The translations under genes and the position numbers were made by a program. The notes below the pieces were generated by a model. The model had not been told where the DNA came from and searched no databases. It saw only the letters and a program-made list of their open reading frames with translations. Source: Gammaproteobacteria bacterium (lineage in GTDB: Bacteria > Pseudomonadota > Gammaproteobacteria > Chromatiales > Chromatiaceae). From it: a stretch of DNA of 15,642 nt. This document shows, in pieces, positions 6,867-15,612 of this stretch (positions are counted from its first letter, which is position 1; every line of letters starts with the position of its first letter). The stretch is from positions 1 through 15,642 of the forward strand of contig JADWMH010000022.1 of NCBI GenBank assembly GCA_015767355.1, written 5' to 3'.

Positions 6867-8777
6867 TTAAGGCGGAATAACGCCAAGCCTGTCACTGATT
6901 TTCATCTGTTCGACGCCAAGGCGCATGTCGTAGATGGTGGCGTAGGTCATGACGCGTTTGACATATTTGCGGGTCTCTTCATAGGGGATCAGTTCTACCC
7001 AGATGTCAGCGGGCAGCGGCTTGTTGTTGGGCCGATGTTTCAGCCATTTTTTGACAGCTCCGGGGCCTGCATTATAAGCGGCCGTCGACAGCGTCATGCT
7101 GCGGCTGAATTTTTCCATCATCATCCCCAGATAGCCTGTGCCCAGCGCAATATTGGTTGCCGGGGCGCTGAGATCACTCACTGAGGGACTTTTCATCTTA
7201 TACTGACGCGCCACCTGCCGTGCTGTAGCTGGCAGCAACTGCATCAGGCCATGCGCACCTGCAGTGGATTTGACTTCTGTCATGAAGGCGCTCTCCTGGC
7301 GTAGAATGGCATAGGCCCAGGAGATGTCGATGCCGCGCAGGTGTGCATACTCTTCGACCAAATTGCGGTGTTCGAGAGGGAAACGAATCTCCATATCATC
7401 CCAGGAATCGCTCTTAGAAAGCGTGAAAATTGCGCGGTCGAGCATTCCCCACGTGTTAAAAACGACTGCAGCTGCCTGCATTGCGGATTCGTCCAGCAAT
7501 TGCATCTGCTGGCGCCACTCACGCCGCAAATCAACATGGCGTCCAAGCTGTTGCAACTCACGCATGCGCAGCATCGCAGCATCTGTTCTCATGCGGCTGA
7601 TTTCAGCGTTGCCTGCGGGGGTTCCTTCATGCGCATACTTGTATGGCGCGGAGATGTGATCACTGGCCAGATAGGCATAGAAGCTGCGGTCTCTTGCAAC
7701 GTTGCTGAAGAGTGCAGCGGCCGCTGCTGCGTAGCCTGTTTGTTCAAGCGCTCTCGCCTTCCAGTATCGCCACAACTGCTGCTGCCGAAGCTCATCAGGC
7801 ATTGCGTCGATCCAGGTTAGCAGCTGCTTCCAATCCTGGCGCAGCAGTGCCGCACGCAGGCGCGCCTGCAGCAGCGCCGGGTGGTTTGTGCAGCTCCCGG
7901 TGTCGAGATAAAAAGAGTAGGCCTTTTTACCTGCTTCAGTGTAGAGCGCCTGCGCCAGGCCCTGGTCGATTTCGCATCGATCATCAGCAGAATAATCACC
8001 CTTTTTCATCAACTGCTTCCAGCTCGAGAGCGCCTCTTCAGGGTTTCTGTTTCCCAGACGCCGAAGACCATAGCCGATGATTTCTGCCTTGAACGGGTGG
8101 CTTCCCGGGAGTGAGGAGAGAGCTTTTGACGGGGATTTACGCATATGAATCCAGCGATTGAGCCATTTCTTATCCGCCGCAGAGAGATATTTACCCAGAT
8201 GCCCGGCAAGTTTTACATGACCGGATTTCATAGCCAGTTCGATGCGTTTCCATACCAGGATGCTCTCCATGTTGCCGGCTTTACGCCAGCTTTTGAAAAC
8301 GCTGTCACAGGCGTCGGGAAGCGCATCTCCATGCAGCCATACCTCCTCGGTATGTGAATAAGCGAGATCACTGTTATCGGTGTGAATCAGTGCATCGAGG
8401 ACGAGACAGCGGAGTTTGTTGCTGTCGTCGCGTTTATCATAAGATTTGATGACCTCCTCCCAACGCCCCTCCGCAGCCAGTCTGCTGAGCCAGCGCGCGC
8501 GCAGCAGATAGGCTGGACCACTGCCGGAGTAGTTCGTCAGGAATTTGGAAACCTCGCTGGAGGAGGCTGTATCGAGACGTTTTTTCAGCTCCCTGTATTC
8601 AAGATAGGGATAGAGGGGGTAATCTTTTAGCCCCGGCTTGAGTGAGTGATAAAGCCCCAGGTCGCCACGGCTGTATGCCTGTTCCGCTGCAAGAAAGCTA
8701 CTGCGCTGGGAGGTGGCGGCGGTTGCCGGATTGAGAACGATGAGAGCCAGCAGCAGAGAGTAAAACGAGTTGTGCAT
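6867..8777 (-). CDS. slt: Soluble lytic murein transglycosylase (Slt70 type)
   Basis: A periplasmic enzyme that cleaves the MurNAc-GlcNAc bond of peptidoglycan, leaving 1,6-anhydro ends. The protein has about 636 residues, like E. coli Slt70 (645 with signal). It opens with a signal peptide (MHNSFYSLLLALIVLNPATAA). A long alpha-helical superhelix of TPR-like repeats follows to about residue 460, then the lysozyme-like catalytic domain. That domain shows AILRQESAF with the catalytic Glu near residue 494, AGAHGLMQLLPATA, AYNAGPGAVKKWL and IPYEETRKYVKRV, all hallmark motifs. I chose the ATG at 8777 rather than an in-frame start at 8834 because the signal peptide begins there and AGGA lies about 9 bases upstream; the longer form would also run into a repeat hairpin. 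No key residue is missing. Confidence 0.95.
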   Translation of the reverse strand: MHNSFYSLLLALIVLNPATAATSQRSSFLAAEQAYSRGDLGLYHSLKPGLKDYPLYPYLEYRELKKRLDTASSSEVSKFLTNYSGSGPAYLLRARWLSRLAAEGRWEEVIKSYDKRDDSNKLRCLVLDALIHTDNSDLAYSHTEEVWLHGDALPDACDSVFKSWRKAGNMESILVWKRIELAMKSGHVKLAGHLGKYLSAADKKWLNRWIHMRKSPSKALSSLPGSHPFKAEIIGYGLRRLGNRNPEEALSSWKQLMKKGDYSADDRCEIDQGLAQALYTEAGKKAYSFYLDTGSCTNHPALLQARLRAALLRQDWKQLLTWIDAMPDELRQQQLWRYWKARALEQTGYAAAAAALFSNVARDRSFYAYLASDHISAPYKYAHEGTPAGNAEISRMRTDAAMLRMRELQQLGRHVDLRREWRQQMQLLDESAMQAAAVVFNTWGMLDRAIFTLSKSDSWDDMEIRFPLEHRNLVEEYAHLRGIDISWAYAILRQESAFMTEVKSTAGAHGLMQLLPATARQVARQYKMKSPSVSDLSAPATNIALGTGYLGMMMEKFSRSMTLSTAAYNAGPGAVKKWLKHRPNNKPLPADIWVELIPYEETRKYVKRVMTYATIYDMRLGVEQMKISDRLGVIPP

Positions 8778-8804
8778 GCATGATCCTGTGCTGTGAAGAA
8801 TCAA

Positions 8805-8874
8805 ACCACGAACCACACGAAAAAATATGAGCACTTGTTTTGTTTAATTTCGTGCTTTTCGTGACTTTCGTGGT
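8805..8874. repeat. Long imperfect hairpin repeat between fxsA and slt
   Basis: The arms 8805-8823 and 8856-8874 are 19-bp inverted repeats with three central mismatches (ACCACGAA...CACGAAAA against its complement). They are continued inward by GCAC (8831-8834) and GTGC (8852-8855). The arms carry the CACGAA / TTCGTG words of a dispersed repeat common in proteobacterial intergenic DNA. It lies in the leader of slt and could affect readthrough from fxsA, but there is no clean U-run for a standard terminator. Confidence 0.6.
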
Positions 8875-8900
8875 AAAAATAAGCTTGGTTGCCGAATTCA

Positions 8901-8934
8901 TGGTGCAATGCGCTTCGCTTATTGTCACCCTACG
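8901..8934 (-). repeat. Partial copy of the GTAGGGTG dispersed repeat
   Basis: Read on the minus strand, this begins CGTAGGGTG and continues through ATAAGC and GCGCATTGCACCA. It matches the left part of the element at 15520-15593, which has CGTAGGGTG, TAAGC and GCGCACTGCACCA in the same order. The second half of the element is missing here. It adjoins the hairpin at 8805-8874, so most of the 223-bp fxsA-slt gap is repeat-derived. Confidence 0.6.
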
Positions 8935-9000
8935 ACTCATTACTCCTCAGCTCTGTATAAGCGACAACGTATCCCGCCATGACGCTGGTTGTGTGTTGAA

Positions 9001-9450
9001 TTATTGCCTGTGCGTATCATCACGGCGATATTCACCTTCGATGATGTAGTGCTCCTGCTTGCTGCTTTGCATATCGACATTGACGGCTGTCATGTTACCA
9101 CGGCGTTTCAGCCAGTTGAGGATCAGCCAGCGTCTCAGTGGTGGAATCAGCAGCAGAAAGCCGAGGGTGTCTGTGATAAATCCCGGCAGCAGCAGCAGGA
9201 TGCCGGTCAATAAAAGCAGCACGCCTTCCATCATCTCAATTGCAGGTGGTTCACCACGGTCAAGCTGTTCACGCACGCGAAACATCACGGCCAGACCCTG
9301 CTGACGCACCATCCAGCCGCCGATCAGCGCAGTCAGGATCACCAGCCAGATCGTCGACAATGCGCCGATTTCACTGCCAACCTCAATCAGCAGATAGAGT
9401 TCCGTGGCTGGAACCAGAACGAAAATGGCAAGTAATAGTAGAAGGGGCAT
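9001..9450 (-). CDS. fxsA: FxsA family inner-membrane protein
   Basis: A small membrane protein of the FxsA family; E. coli FxsA suppresses F-plasmid exclusion of phage T7 when overproduced, and its normal role is unknown. The 149-residue protein shows an N-terminal hydrophobic helix with the family block LVPATELYLLIEVG. A second helix pair follows (ALSTIWLVILTALIGGWMVR), then QGLAVMFRVREQLDRGEPP, then the LLLLTGILLLLPGFITDTLGFLLLIPPLR signature and a polar cytoplasmic tail. Length and motif order are normal. It is divergent from cutA. In many gammaproteobacteria fxsA lies next to groES or cutA-dsbD, which matches this context. Confidence 0.94.
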   Translation of the reverse strand: MPLLLLLAIFVLVPATELYLLIEVGSEIGALSTIWLVILTALIGGWMVRQQGLAVMFRVREQLDRGEPPAIEMMEGVLLLLTGILLLLPGFITDTLGFLLLIPPLRRWLILNWLKRRGNMTAVNVDMQSSKQEHYIIEGEYRRDDTHRQ

Positions 9451-9618
9451 ATTCCGGTTTTCCTGAATGTTGGTTGATGAGCTTATTCTTTATAATTATA
9501 TCGGTATGATGAGGGCGTTTTTCAACTTCTGTGTCTGAATATTGTAATAAAGTGGGCTCGAGAGGGTCTTGTTCGGCATAATTCGACTTGATAAGCAACT
9601 GTGAATGGGGCCGGTAAC

Positions 9619-9936
9619 ATGAAAATGATGGTTTATTGCACTGCTCCTGATAGCAGCGTTGCACAGGCGATCGCACGTTCCCTGGTGGAACAGCGCGTCG
9701 CTGCCTGTGTCAATATCCTGCCGGAGGTGCGCTCAATTTACAGCTGGCAAGGTAAAATTCATGATGATGCAGAGGTTTTACTGCTGATTAAAACCGACCG
9801 GAATCATTTTCAGGCATTAAGCGATATAATCACCCGAATGCACCCATACGAGGTGCCCGAAATTATTGGTGTCCCGCTCGAGGCGGGATATCAACCCTAT
9901 TTAGAGTGGATGGAAGCATGTTTAAAAGAGTCATGA
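9619..9936 (+). CDS. cutA: Divalent-cation tolerance protein CutA
   Basis: A small trimeric protein related in fold to PII signalling proteins. It was first linked to copper tolerance in E. coli, and its biochemical role is still unclear. The 105-residue product has the family length and signatures: VYCTAPDSSVAQAIARSLVE at the start, RVAACVNILP, YSWQGKIHDDAEVLLLIKT and HPYEVPEIIGVPL, ending in YLEWM. I chose the ATG at 9619, which has GGGG about 8 bases upstream, over the in-frame GTG at 9601, which would add six residues not usual for the family. The dsbD start lies inside the end of this gene, giving a 19-nt overlap and likely translational coupling. Confidence 0.95.
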   Translation: MKMMVYCTAPDSSVAQAIARSLVEQRVAACVNILPEVRSIYSWQGKIHDDAEVLLLIKTDRNHFQALSDIITRMHPYEVPEIIGVPLEAGYQPYLEWMEACLKES

Positions 9937-12197
9937 TGTTGGGGCTGTTGTTGCCCCTGGCGATGGCGGTAATGCCTGTATGGGCGGATGATGATGATTT
10001 TCTGCACCCGGATGAGGCGTTCAAACCTTCACTTACCGTCACCGATGGCAACATCGAGGCGCACTGGAAGATTGCTGACGGCTACTACCTCTATCGCGAT
10101 AAATTTCGTGTCACCAGTGAGACCCCCGGTGTCGTTCTGGAAGATGCAATCTATCCCTCTTCTGAAACCAAGAGCGATCCCAACTTCGGTGATACCGAAG
10201 TCTATCATCATGATGTAACACTGACTGTACCTGTTAGCAGCGGTGGTGGAGACAGCGCAATCAAATTGACCTACCAGGGATGCGCCGAGAGCGGACTCTG
10301 TTATCCGCCGCAAAAGAGAACCCTGAACATCATACTCGCCTCTGCAGAGCCACCTCCACTGCAGGTTCCCGCTCTGGGAGGCAAGTCGCTCTCTGAGGAA
10401 CTGGGTCTGGGTTTCGGCGGTTTTGATGATGACATACTGCCGGTCAACGAAGCTTTCAAGCTGGGTTCCATCGTAGAAGATGGAAACAGCGTCAAGCTGA
10501 TCTGGGATATAGCTGACGGCATCTATATGTATGCCGATAAAATCAAGCTCTCTGTCGAGGGTGATGCACAGCTTGGCGACTATAAATTACCTGATCCGGA
10601 GATTGTCCGTGGTCTCACGCCCGAGGGCGAAGAGGGCGACATTGCTGTCTATCACGGCCGCCTCAATGTCGATGTGCCATTGCTGCGCTCTGTGAAAGAT
10701 GCGGCATCGATTACCTTGCATGCCGGTTACCAGGGGTGTGCCGAACAGGGTATTTGTTATCCGCCGCAGAAGGTTGCCATGCAGCTCGAGCTGCCTCCGG
10801 TCGATAAGATTGACGATATTGGTGATGCGCCGACTGCTTCTCCACAGCAGACCAGGCCGCAGCCTGTGGTAATTGATGCAACACCTGCCCCCGCACAATC
10901 TGCCGCGGCCAATGCGGCCGCCTGTGCTGAAAACCAGGGAGCCTCGACATTTTCCGGCAAGGGTTTCTGGGCAATCGTGGCGCTCTTTTTTCTGATTGGC
11001 CTGGGACTCTCCCTGACCCCCTGTGTCTTTCCGATGATCCCGATCCTGTCGGGCATCATCACCGGGCATAGCGGCAAAATGACTCCTGCAAAGGGCTTTT
11101 TTCTGTCGCTGATCTACGTCCTGTCGATGGCGGTCACCTATACGCTTGCGGGCATCGCAGCCGCCAAATTCGGCGGCAATATCCAGGTTGCATTGCAGCA
11201 TCCTGTCGCACTGGTGTTGTTTGCCATGCTGTTCGTGGCGCTGGCTTTCTCCATGTTCGGTTTCTTTGAACTGCAGCTTCCCTCGCGCCTGCAGAGCAAA
11301 CTCACGGATGTCAGTAATCATCAGAAGCAGGGCAGTCTGGTCGGCGTCGCCATCATGGGATTTCTGTCAGCACTGATCGTCGGCCCATGCGTCGCGCCTC
11401 CGCTGGCGGCTGCGCTGGCGTATATCGGTACGACCGGGGATGTGGCGCTTGGCGGCACAGCCCTGTTCGTGATGGCTATGGGCATGGGGGTGCCGCTGCT
11501 GCTGATCGGCGTCTCGGCCGGTAAACTGCTGCCCAAAGCAGGCGGCTGGATGGATACCGTCAAGGCGGTGTTCGGCGTGGTGATGCTGGGTATCGCAATT
11601 ACGATGCTGGAGCGTCTGGCGCCAACCTACCTGCCGGTTTATGTTCCAATGATTCTGTGGGGATTGCTGCTGGTGGTCTCCGCCATCTATATGGGTGTAC
11701 TGGAACCCTTGACAAAAGATGCTTCGGGCGGACGCAAGTACTGGAAAGGGATCGGCGCAGGGATGTTGATCTACGGTACGGTGATCCTCATCGGCGCATC
11801 AATGGGCAATAGTGATCCGCTGCAGCCGTTGACCAGTGTGGAAAAAGTCCACTTCAAACAGGTTACCACGGTGAATGAGCTGCAGCGGGAGCTGCAGCAG
11901 GCGAAAAAGCAGGGTAGGGGAGTTATGGTTGATTTCTATGCTGACTGGTGCGTCTACTGCAAGACCATGGAGAAGATCGTGTTTCCTGATCCTCGGGTGC
12001 AAAAGAGTATGCAGGGATTGCTGCTGCTGCAGGCGGACGTCACCTCCAACCAGGAGTTGCTAACGCATTTTGGTTTGACGGCGCCGCCAACGATTCTGTT
12101 CTTCAGCCGGGATGGTGAGGAGATGTGTGATTATCGCCTGGTTGGCGACGTGACGGTTCCGCAGCTTGTGGAGCAACTCAAGCGGGCCTTCCCATGA
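9918..12197 (+). CDS. dsbD: Thiol:disulfide interchange protein DsbD with two tandem alpha domains
   Basis: An inner-membrane protein that carries electrons from cytoplasmic thioredoxin to periplasmic partners such as DsbC and cytochrome c maturation factors. At 759 residues it is far longer than E. coli DsbD (565). After a signal peptide (about 1-23) come two N-terminal alpha-like domains in tandem. The first, about 24-140, has GCAESGLCYPPQK with C122 and C128; the second, about 170-292, has GCAEQGICYPPQK with C274 and C280. A Pro/Ala-rich linker leads to the eight-helix membrane domain with C369 (LTPCVFPMIP) and C491 (VGPCVAPPLA). A C-terminal thioredoxin-like domain follows with WCVYC (C678, C681) and the cis-Pro motif APPTIL. 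ATG at 9918 is used because the signal peptide begins there; GTG at 9906 is an alternative. It overlaps cutA by 19 nt and the tlpA-like gene by 4. Confidence 0.95.
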   Translation: MFKRVMMLGLLLPLAMAVMPVWADDDDFLHPDEAFKPSLTVTDGNIEAHWKIADGYYLYRDKFRVTSETPGVVLEDAIYPSSETKSDPNFGDTEVYHHDVTLTVPVSSGGGDSAIKLTYQGCAESGLCYPPQKRTLNIILASAEPPPLQVPALGGKSLSEELGLGFGGFDDDILPVNEAFKLGSIVEDGNSVKLIWDIADGIYMYADKIKLSVEGDAQLGDYKLPDPEIVRGLTPEGEEGDIAVYHGRLNVDVPLLRSVKDAASITLHAGYQGCAEQGICYPPQKVAMQLELPPVDKIDDIGDAPTASPQQTRPQPVVIDATPAPAQSAAANAAACAENQGASTFSGKGFWAIVALFFLIGLGLSLTPCVFPMIPILSGIITGHSGKMTPAKGFFLSLIYVLSMAVTYTLAGIAAAKFGGNIQVALQHPVALVLFAMLFVALAFSMFGFFELQLPSRLQSKLTDVSNHQKQGSLVGVAIMGFLSALIVGPCVAPPLAAALAYIGTTGDVALGGTALFVMAMGMGVPLLLIGVSAGKLLPKAGGWMDTVKAVFGVVMLGIAITMLERLAPTYLPVYVPMILWGLLLVVSAIYMGVLEPLTKDASGGRKYWKGIGAGMLIYGTVILIGASMGNSDPLQPLTSVEKVHFKQVTTVNELQRELQQAKKQGRGVMVDFYADWCVYCKTMEKIVFPDPRVQKSMQGLLLLQADVTSNQELLTHFGLTAPPTILFFSRDGEEMCDYRLVGDVTVPQLVEQLKRAFP

Positions 12198-12760
12198 TAT
12201 TGCGCTACCTCCTCTATTCACTGATGCTGGGCATCGTTGCCTCTATCGTCGGCGCGGTCATTGCGGTGAAGCAGCATCCTGAACGCTTTTCGAATTTCAT
12301 GGGTATGGATCAGCAGCTGCTCAAACGCGTACCTCAGTTTCAGCTTGAGGATATCGATGGAAAGCTGCACACCTACACAGAATGGAATGGCCGCATCATG
12401 GTTCTTAATTTCTGGGCGACCTGGTGCCCGCCGTGCCGGGAGGAGACGCCCGGTTTTGTGGAGCTGCAGCACAAGTACCGGGACCGGGGAGTGCAGTTTG
12501 TCGGCATCGCTATCGATGATGTCGACAAGGTGCGTGACTTTATGGACACCTTCGGCGTCAACTATCCGATGCTGATGGGGAATCTGCAGATTGTCGAGCT
12601 CTCCCGGGAGATGGGCAACCGCCTTGAAGCTCTGCCGTTCACGGTGATTGTCGATCGCCATGGTTACATCACTAAGCGCTATATGCGCGGTCTGACGAAG
12701 CAGGATGTAGAAACCGTCATCACGAATCTGCTGAGCAAGGATCACAATGCCGAAGGATAA
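12194..12760 (+). CDS. Membrane-anchored TlpA/ResA-like thioredoxin
   Basis: A periplasm-facing thiol-disulfide oxidoreductase of the TlpA/AhpC-TSA-like thioredoxin family, likely reducing protein disulfides or helping cytochrome c assembly. The 188-residue protein starts with an uncleaved-looking membrane helix (about 3-25). The thioredoxin domain follows with NFWATWCPPCREE, where C78 and C81 are the redox pair, then GIAIDD, and LEALPFTVIVD with the expected cis-Pro at 148. Its ATG overlaps the dsbD stop in an ATGA arrangement, so it is very likely translated with dsbD and is a natural acceptor of DsbD electrons. Its end overlaps polA by 14 nt. The exact client is unknown. Confidence 0.92.
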   Translation: MILRYLLYSLMLGIVASIVGAVIAVKQHPERFSNFMGMDQQLLKRVPQFQLEDIDGKLHTYTEWNGRIMVLNFWATWCPPCREETPGFVELQHKYRDRGVQFVGIAIDDVDKVRDFMDTFGVNYPMLMGNLQIVELSREMGNRLEALPFTVIVDRHGYITKRYMRGLTKQDVETVITNLLSKDHNAEG

Positions 12761-15458
12761 CCTTTTCGTCGTTGTCGACGGCTCCTCCTACCTGTTTCGC
12801 GCCTTTCATGCACTGCCGCCGCTGACGAATTTCACGGGTGAACCGACAGGCGCCATCGTCGGTGTCATCAATATGCTCAACAAACTGCTCAGCGAGCATC
12901 CGCCGACGCACGTTGCAGTCGTGTTTGATGCGCCCGGTAAGACGTTTCGCAATGATCTCTACCCCGAGTACAAGGCGCACCGTCCGCCGATGCCGGATGA
13001 TCTGCGGGTGCAGATTGAACCGCTGCAGCAGATCATCAGGGATATGGGCCTGCCGCTGCTCATCGAGAGTGGCGTGGAGGCGGATGATGTGATCGGAACC
13101 CTGGCGGCCGAGGCGACCCGAATAGGCATGCAGACGCTGATCTCGACGGGGGACAAGGATCTGATGCAGCTGGTGAATGAGCATGTCACCCTGATCAACA
13201 CCATGGGTGACATCCGCACCGATGTTCAGGGAGTGATGGATAAATTTGGTGTGCGCCCTGAGCAGATCATCGATTTTCTGGCGCTGGTCGGTGATACTGC
13301 CGACAACATTCCCGGAGTCTCTAAATGCGGACCCAAAACGGCGGCAAAATGGCTCGCTCAGTATCAGACGCTTGAAAACCTGATCGAACATGCTGATGAG
13401 ATCAAGGGCAAGATTGGTGAGAACCTGCGTGCTTCTTTGGAGCAGCTGCCGCTCTCTAAACAGCTGACCACTATCGTTGTCGACCTGCCGCTGGGTGTGA
13501 CTGCGCAGCAGCTGCAGCAGACGCCGCCTGATAGGGAGGCATTGCGTAATCACTTTGAGCGCATCGAGTCGAGCCGCCTGCTTGCTTCGCTGGATCGGCA
13601 GAGCGAGGACGCTGTTGCTGAAGAGTTGCCGCAAGAGACGATAGATGATGTTGACTACCAGACGATTCTGGAACAGCAGCAGTTTGAACAGTGGCTCGAG
13701 CGTCTCGAAACGGCTGAACTGATCACCCTGGATACAGAAACCACCAGCCTCGACTACATGCAGGCGGAACTCGTCGGGCTCTCCTTTGCGCTTGAGCCCG
13801 GAGAGGCCTGCTACATTCCGGTTGCACACAAGGATCTGGAAGCGCCACAACAGCTCGACCGTGACGCCGTGCTGCAGCGCCTCAAGCCGATTCTGGAGGA
13901 TCCCGCCAGACCAAAGCTCGGACAGCATCTGAAATATGATATGAATGTACTGGCCCGCTATGACATCGATCTGCAGGGCGTCGTCTACGACACCATGCTC
14001 GAGTCCTATATCCTCAATTCGACAGCCACCCGCCATGATATGGACTCGCTGGCAAAAAAATATCTCGGCTACACCACCATCAAGTTTGAAGATGTCGCCG
14101 GCAAGGGCGCCAAACAGATTACCTTCGACCAGGTGCCGCTGCAGCAGGCTGCTCCTTATGCCGCGGAAGATGCGGATGTCACCCTGCGCCTGCACCGGCG
14201 TTTGTGGGGAGAGCTGCAACAAGAGTCTGCTCTGCGCTGCGTGTTTGAAGAGATCGAAATCCCGCTGGTGCCGGTGCTCTCGCGTATCGAGCGCACCGGG
14301 GTGAAGATCGACAGCGCAATGCTGGCCCGGCAGAGTAGTGAGCTTGCAAAGCGCATGCATCTGCTGGAGAGCAAGGCATACGAGGTTGCCGGGCACACCT
14401 TTAACATGGGGTCGCCCAAGCAGATCGGAGCGATCTTTTTCGAAGAGCTGGGGATGCCGATCGTTTCCAAAACGCCCAAGGGGGCGCCGTCGACGGCTGA
14501 GTCAGTATTGCAGAAGCTGGCAGAGGATGGCTTCGAGCTGCCGGCGGTGATCTTGGAGCATCGCGGCCTCGCCAAGCTGCGCTCGACCTATACGGAAAAG
14601 CTACCGTTGATGATCGACAAGGATACGGGGCGAGTGCATACATCCTACCATCAGGCGATCGCAGCAACGGGACGCCTGAGCTCATCTGACCCCAATCTGC
14701 AGAATATCCCGGTGCGCAGCCAGGATGGCCGCCGCATCCGCCAGGCATTCGTCCCTGAAGCAGGGTATCGCATGGTTGCTGCAGACTACTCGCAGATCGA
14801 GCTGCGCATCATGGCGCATCTCTCTGCTGATGAGACGCTGTTGAAGGCTTTCTCGGAGGGCAGGGATATCCACACGGCCACGGCTGCAGAGGTTTTTGGT
14901 AGAGAAATTTCAGATGTCACTGTCGATCAGCGCCGTTCAGCCAAGGCGATCAACTTCGGGCTCATCTACGGCATGTCCGCCTTCGGCCTGGCAAAACAGC
15001 TGGATGTCGAGCGCGGTGTTGCACAGGAGTATATCGATCTCTATTTCGAGCGCTATCCCGGTGTGCAGCGGTTTATGGATCAAATCCGTGCGCAGGCGCA
15101 TGACGACGGCTATGTCGAGACCATCTTCGGGCGCCGCCTCTATCTTCCGGAGATAAACGCACGCAATGGACAGCGCCGTGCAGCAGCAGAACGCACCGCG
15201 ATCAATGCGCCGATGCAGGGGAGTGCGGCCGATATCATCAAACGCGCCATGCTGGCAGTCGACGCCTGGATACAACGGGAACGGCCGCCGCTGCGCATGA
15301 TCATGCAGGTGCACGACGAACTGGTTTTCGAGATTCGCGAAGATGAATTGCAGAGCAGCATCGATACCATTCAACAGCTGATGGAGAGTGCCGCCGATCT
15401 GGATGTGCCGCTGGTCGTCGATGTCGGCATCGGCGCTAATTGGGACGAAGCGCATTAA
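12747..15458 (+). CDS. polA: DNA polymerase I
   Basis: The repair and Okazaki-fragment-processing polymerase. At 903 residues it is slightly shorter than E. coli Pol I (928), with all three domains intact. The 5' nuclease (about 1-290) shows VVVDGSSYLFRAFHAL, GVEADDVIGTLA, STGDKDLMQLV and the helix-hairpin-helix region VGDTADNIPGVSKCGPKTAA. The 3'-5' proofreading domain has D329, E331, D398, Y471 and D475, so it should be active. The polymerase domain has motif A (AADYSQIELR, D680), motif B (RRSAKAINFGLIYG: R729, K733, F737, Y741) and motif C (QVHDELVF, H856-D857). Its start lies 14 nt inside the tlpA-like gene, suggesting coupling to the dsbD operon. A very long open frame on the opposite strand is a coding shadow. 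Confidence 0.98.
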   Translation: MPKDNLFVVVDGSSYLFRAFHALPPLTNFTGEPTGAIVGVINMLNKLLSEHPPTHVAVVFDAPGKTFRNDLYPEYKAHRPPMPDDLRVQIEPLQQIIRDMGLPLLIESGVEADDVIGTLAAEATRIGMQTLISTGDKDLMQLVNEHVTLINTMGDIRTDVQGVMDKFGVRPEQIIDFLALVGDTADNIPGVSKCGPKTAAKWLAQYQTLENLIEHADEIKGKIGENLRASLEQLPLSKQLTTIVVDLPLGVTAQQLQQTPPDREALRNHFERIESSRLLASLDRQSEDAVAEELPQETIDDVDYQTILEQQQFEQWLERLETAELITLDTETTSLDYMQAELVGLSFALEPGEACYIPVAHKDLEAPQQLDRDAVLQRLKPILEDPARPKLGQHLKYDMNVLARYDIDLQGVVYDTMLESYILNSTATRHDMDSLAKKYLGYTTIKFEDVAGKGAKQITFDQVPLQQAAPYAAEDADVTLRLHRRLWGELQQESALRCVFEEIEIPLVPVLSRIERTGVKIDSAMLARQSSELAKRMHLLESKAYEVAGHTFNMGSPKQIGAIFFEELGMPIVSKTPKGAPSTAESVLQKLAEDGFELPAVILEHRGLAKLRSTYTEKLPLMIDKDTGRVHTSYHQAIAATGRLSSSDPNLQNIPVRSQDGRRIRQAFVPEAGYRMVAADYSQIELRIMAHLSADETLLKAFSEGRDIHTATAAEVFGREISDVTVDQRRSAKAINFGLIYGMSAFGLAKQLDVERGVAQEYIDLYFERYPGVQRFMDQIRAQAHDDGYVETIFGRRLYLPEINARNGQRRAAAERTAINAPMQGSAADIIKRAMLAVDAWIQRERPPLRMIMQVHDELVFEIREDELQSSIDTIQQLMESAADLDVPLVVDVGIGANWDEAH

Positions 15459-15470
15459 GCATGTTGTTAA

Positions 15471-15512
15471 CCACAGATACACACAGATACACACAGATAT
15501 CATTCATCTGTG
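15471..15512. repeat. 10-bp tandem repeat with small hairpin after polA
   Basis: Three adjoining 10-bp units close to ACACAGATAC occupy 15471-15500. The last unit overlaps a 7-bp stem, CACAGAT at 15492-15498 with ATCTGTG at 15506-15512, and a 7-nt loop. The hairpin begins 33 bp after the polA stop and might slow or end transcription, but no run of T follows, so a standard intrinsic terminator is not supported. The ACAGAT words resemble a dispersed repeat common in proteobacterial intergenic DNA. Confidence 0.6.
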
Positions 15513-15519
15513 AATAAGA

Positions 15520-15593
15520 CCGTAGGGTGTCAGTAAGCTCCGCGCACTGCACCAAAAATGGTGGGATGTGCTGTCATTTATACCACCCTACGG
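15520..15593. repeat. 74-bp dispersed repeat with inverted ends
   Basis: The element starts CCGTAGGGTG (15520-15529) and ends with its exact reverse complement CACCCTACGG (15584-15593). An inner hairpin CACCA AAAA TGGTG lies at 15550-15563. It is the same family as the partial copy at 8901-8934. It is non-coding and looks like a small non-autonomous mobile or REP-like repeat. Confidence 0.7.
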
Positions 15594-15612
15594 CTCTGTT
15601 GTCTCTTACAGT

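Noticed and set aside
10587..11321. 244-codon open frame opposite dsbD
   Set aside because: Antisense shadow of the dsbD membrane domain; its composition is rich in Arg, His and Gln as expected of a reversed hydrophobic gene.
12720..14396. 558-codon open frame on the minus strand opposite polA
   Set aside because: It lies wholly antisense to a polA gene with every catalytic motif in place, its translation shows no family motif, and it is explained by the codon bias of polA.
15471..15500. Direct repeats that might be a CRISPR array
   Set aside because: The units are 10 bp and contiguous with no spacers, and no cas gene is present.
15492..15512. Intrinsic terminator for polA
   Set aside because: The stem is only 7 bp and is followed by AATAAG rather than a run of T.
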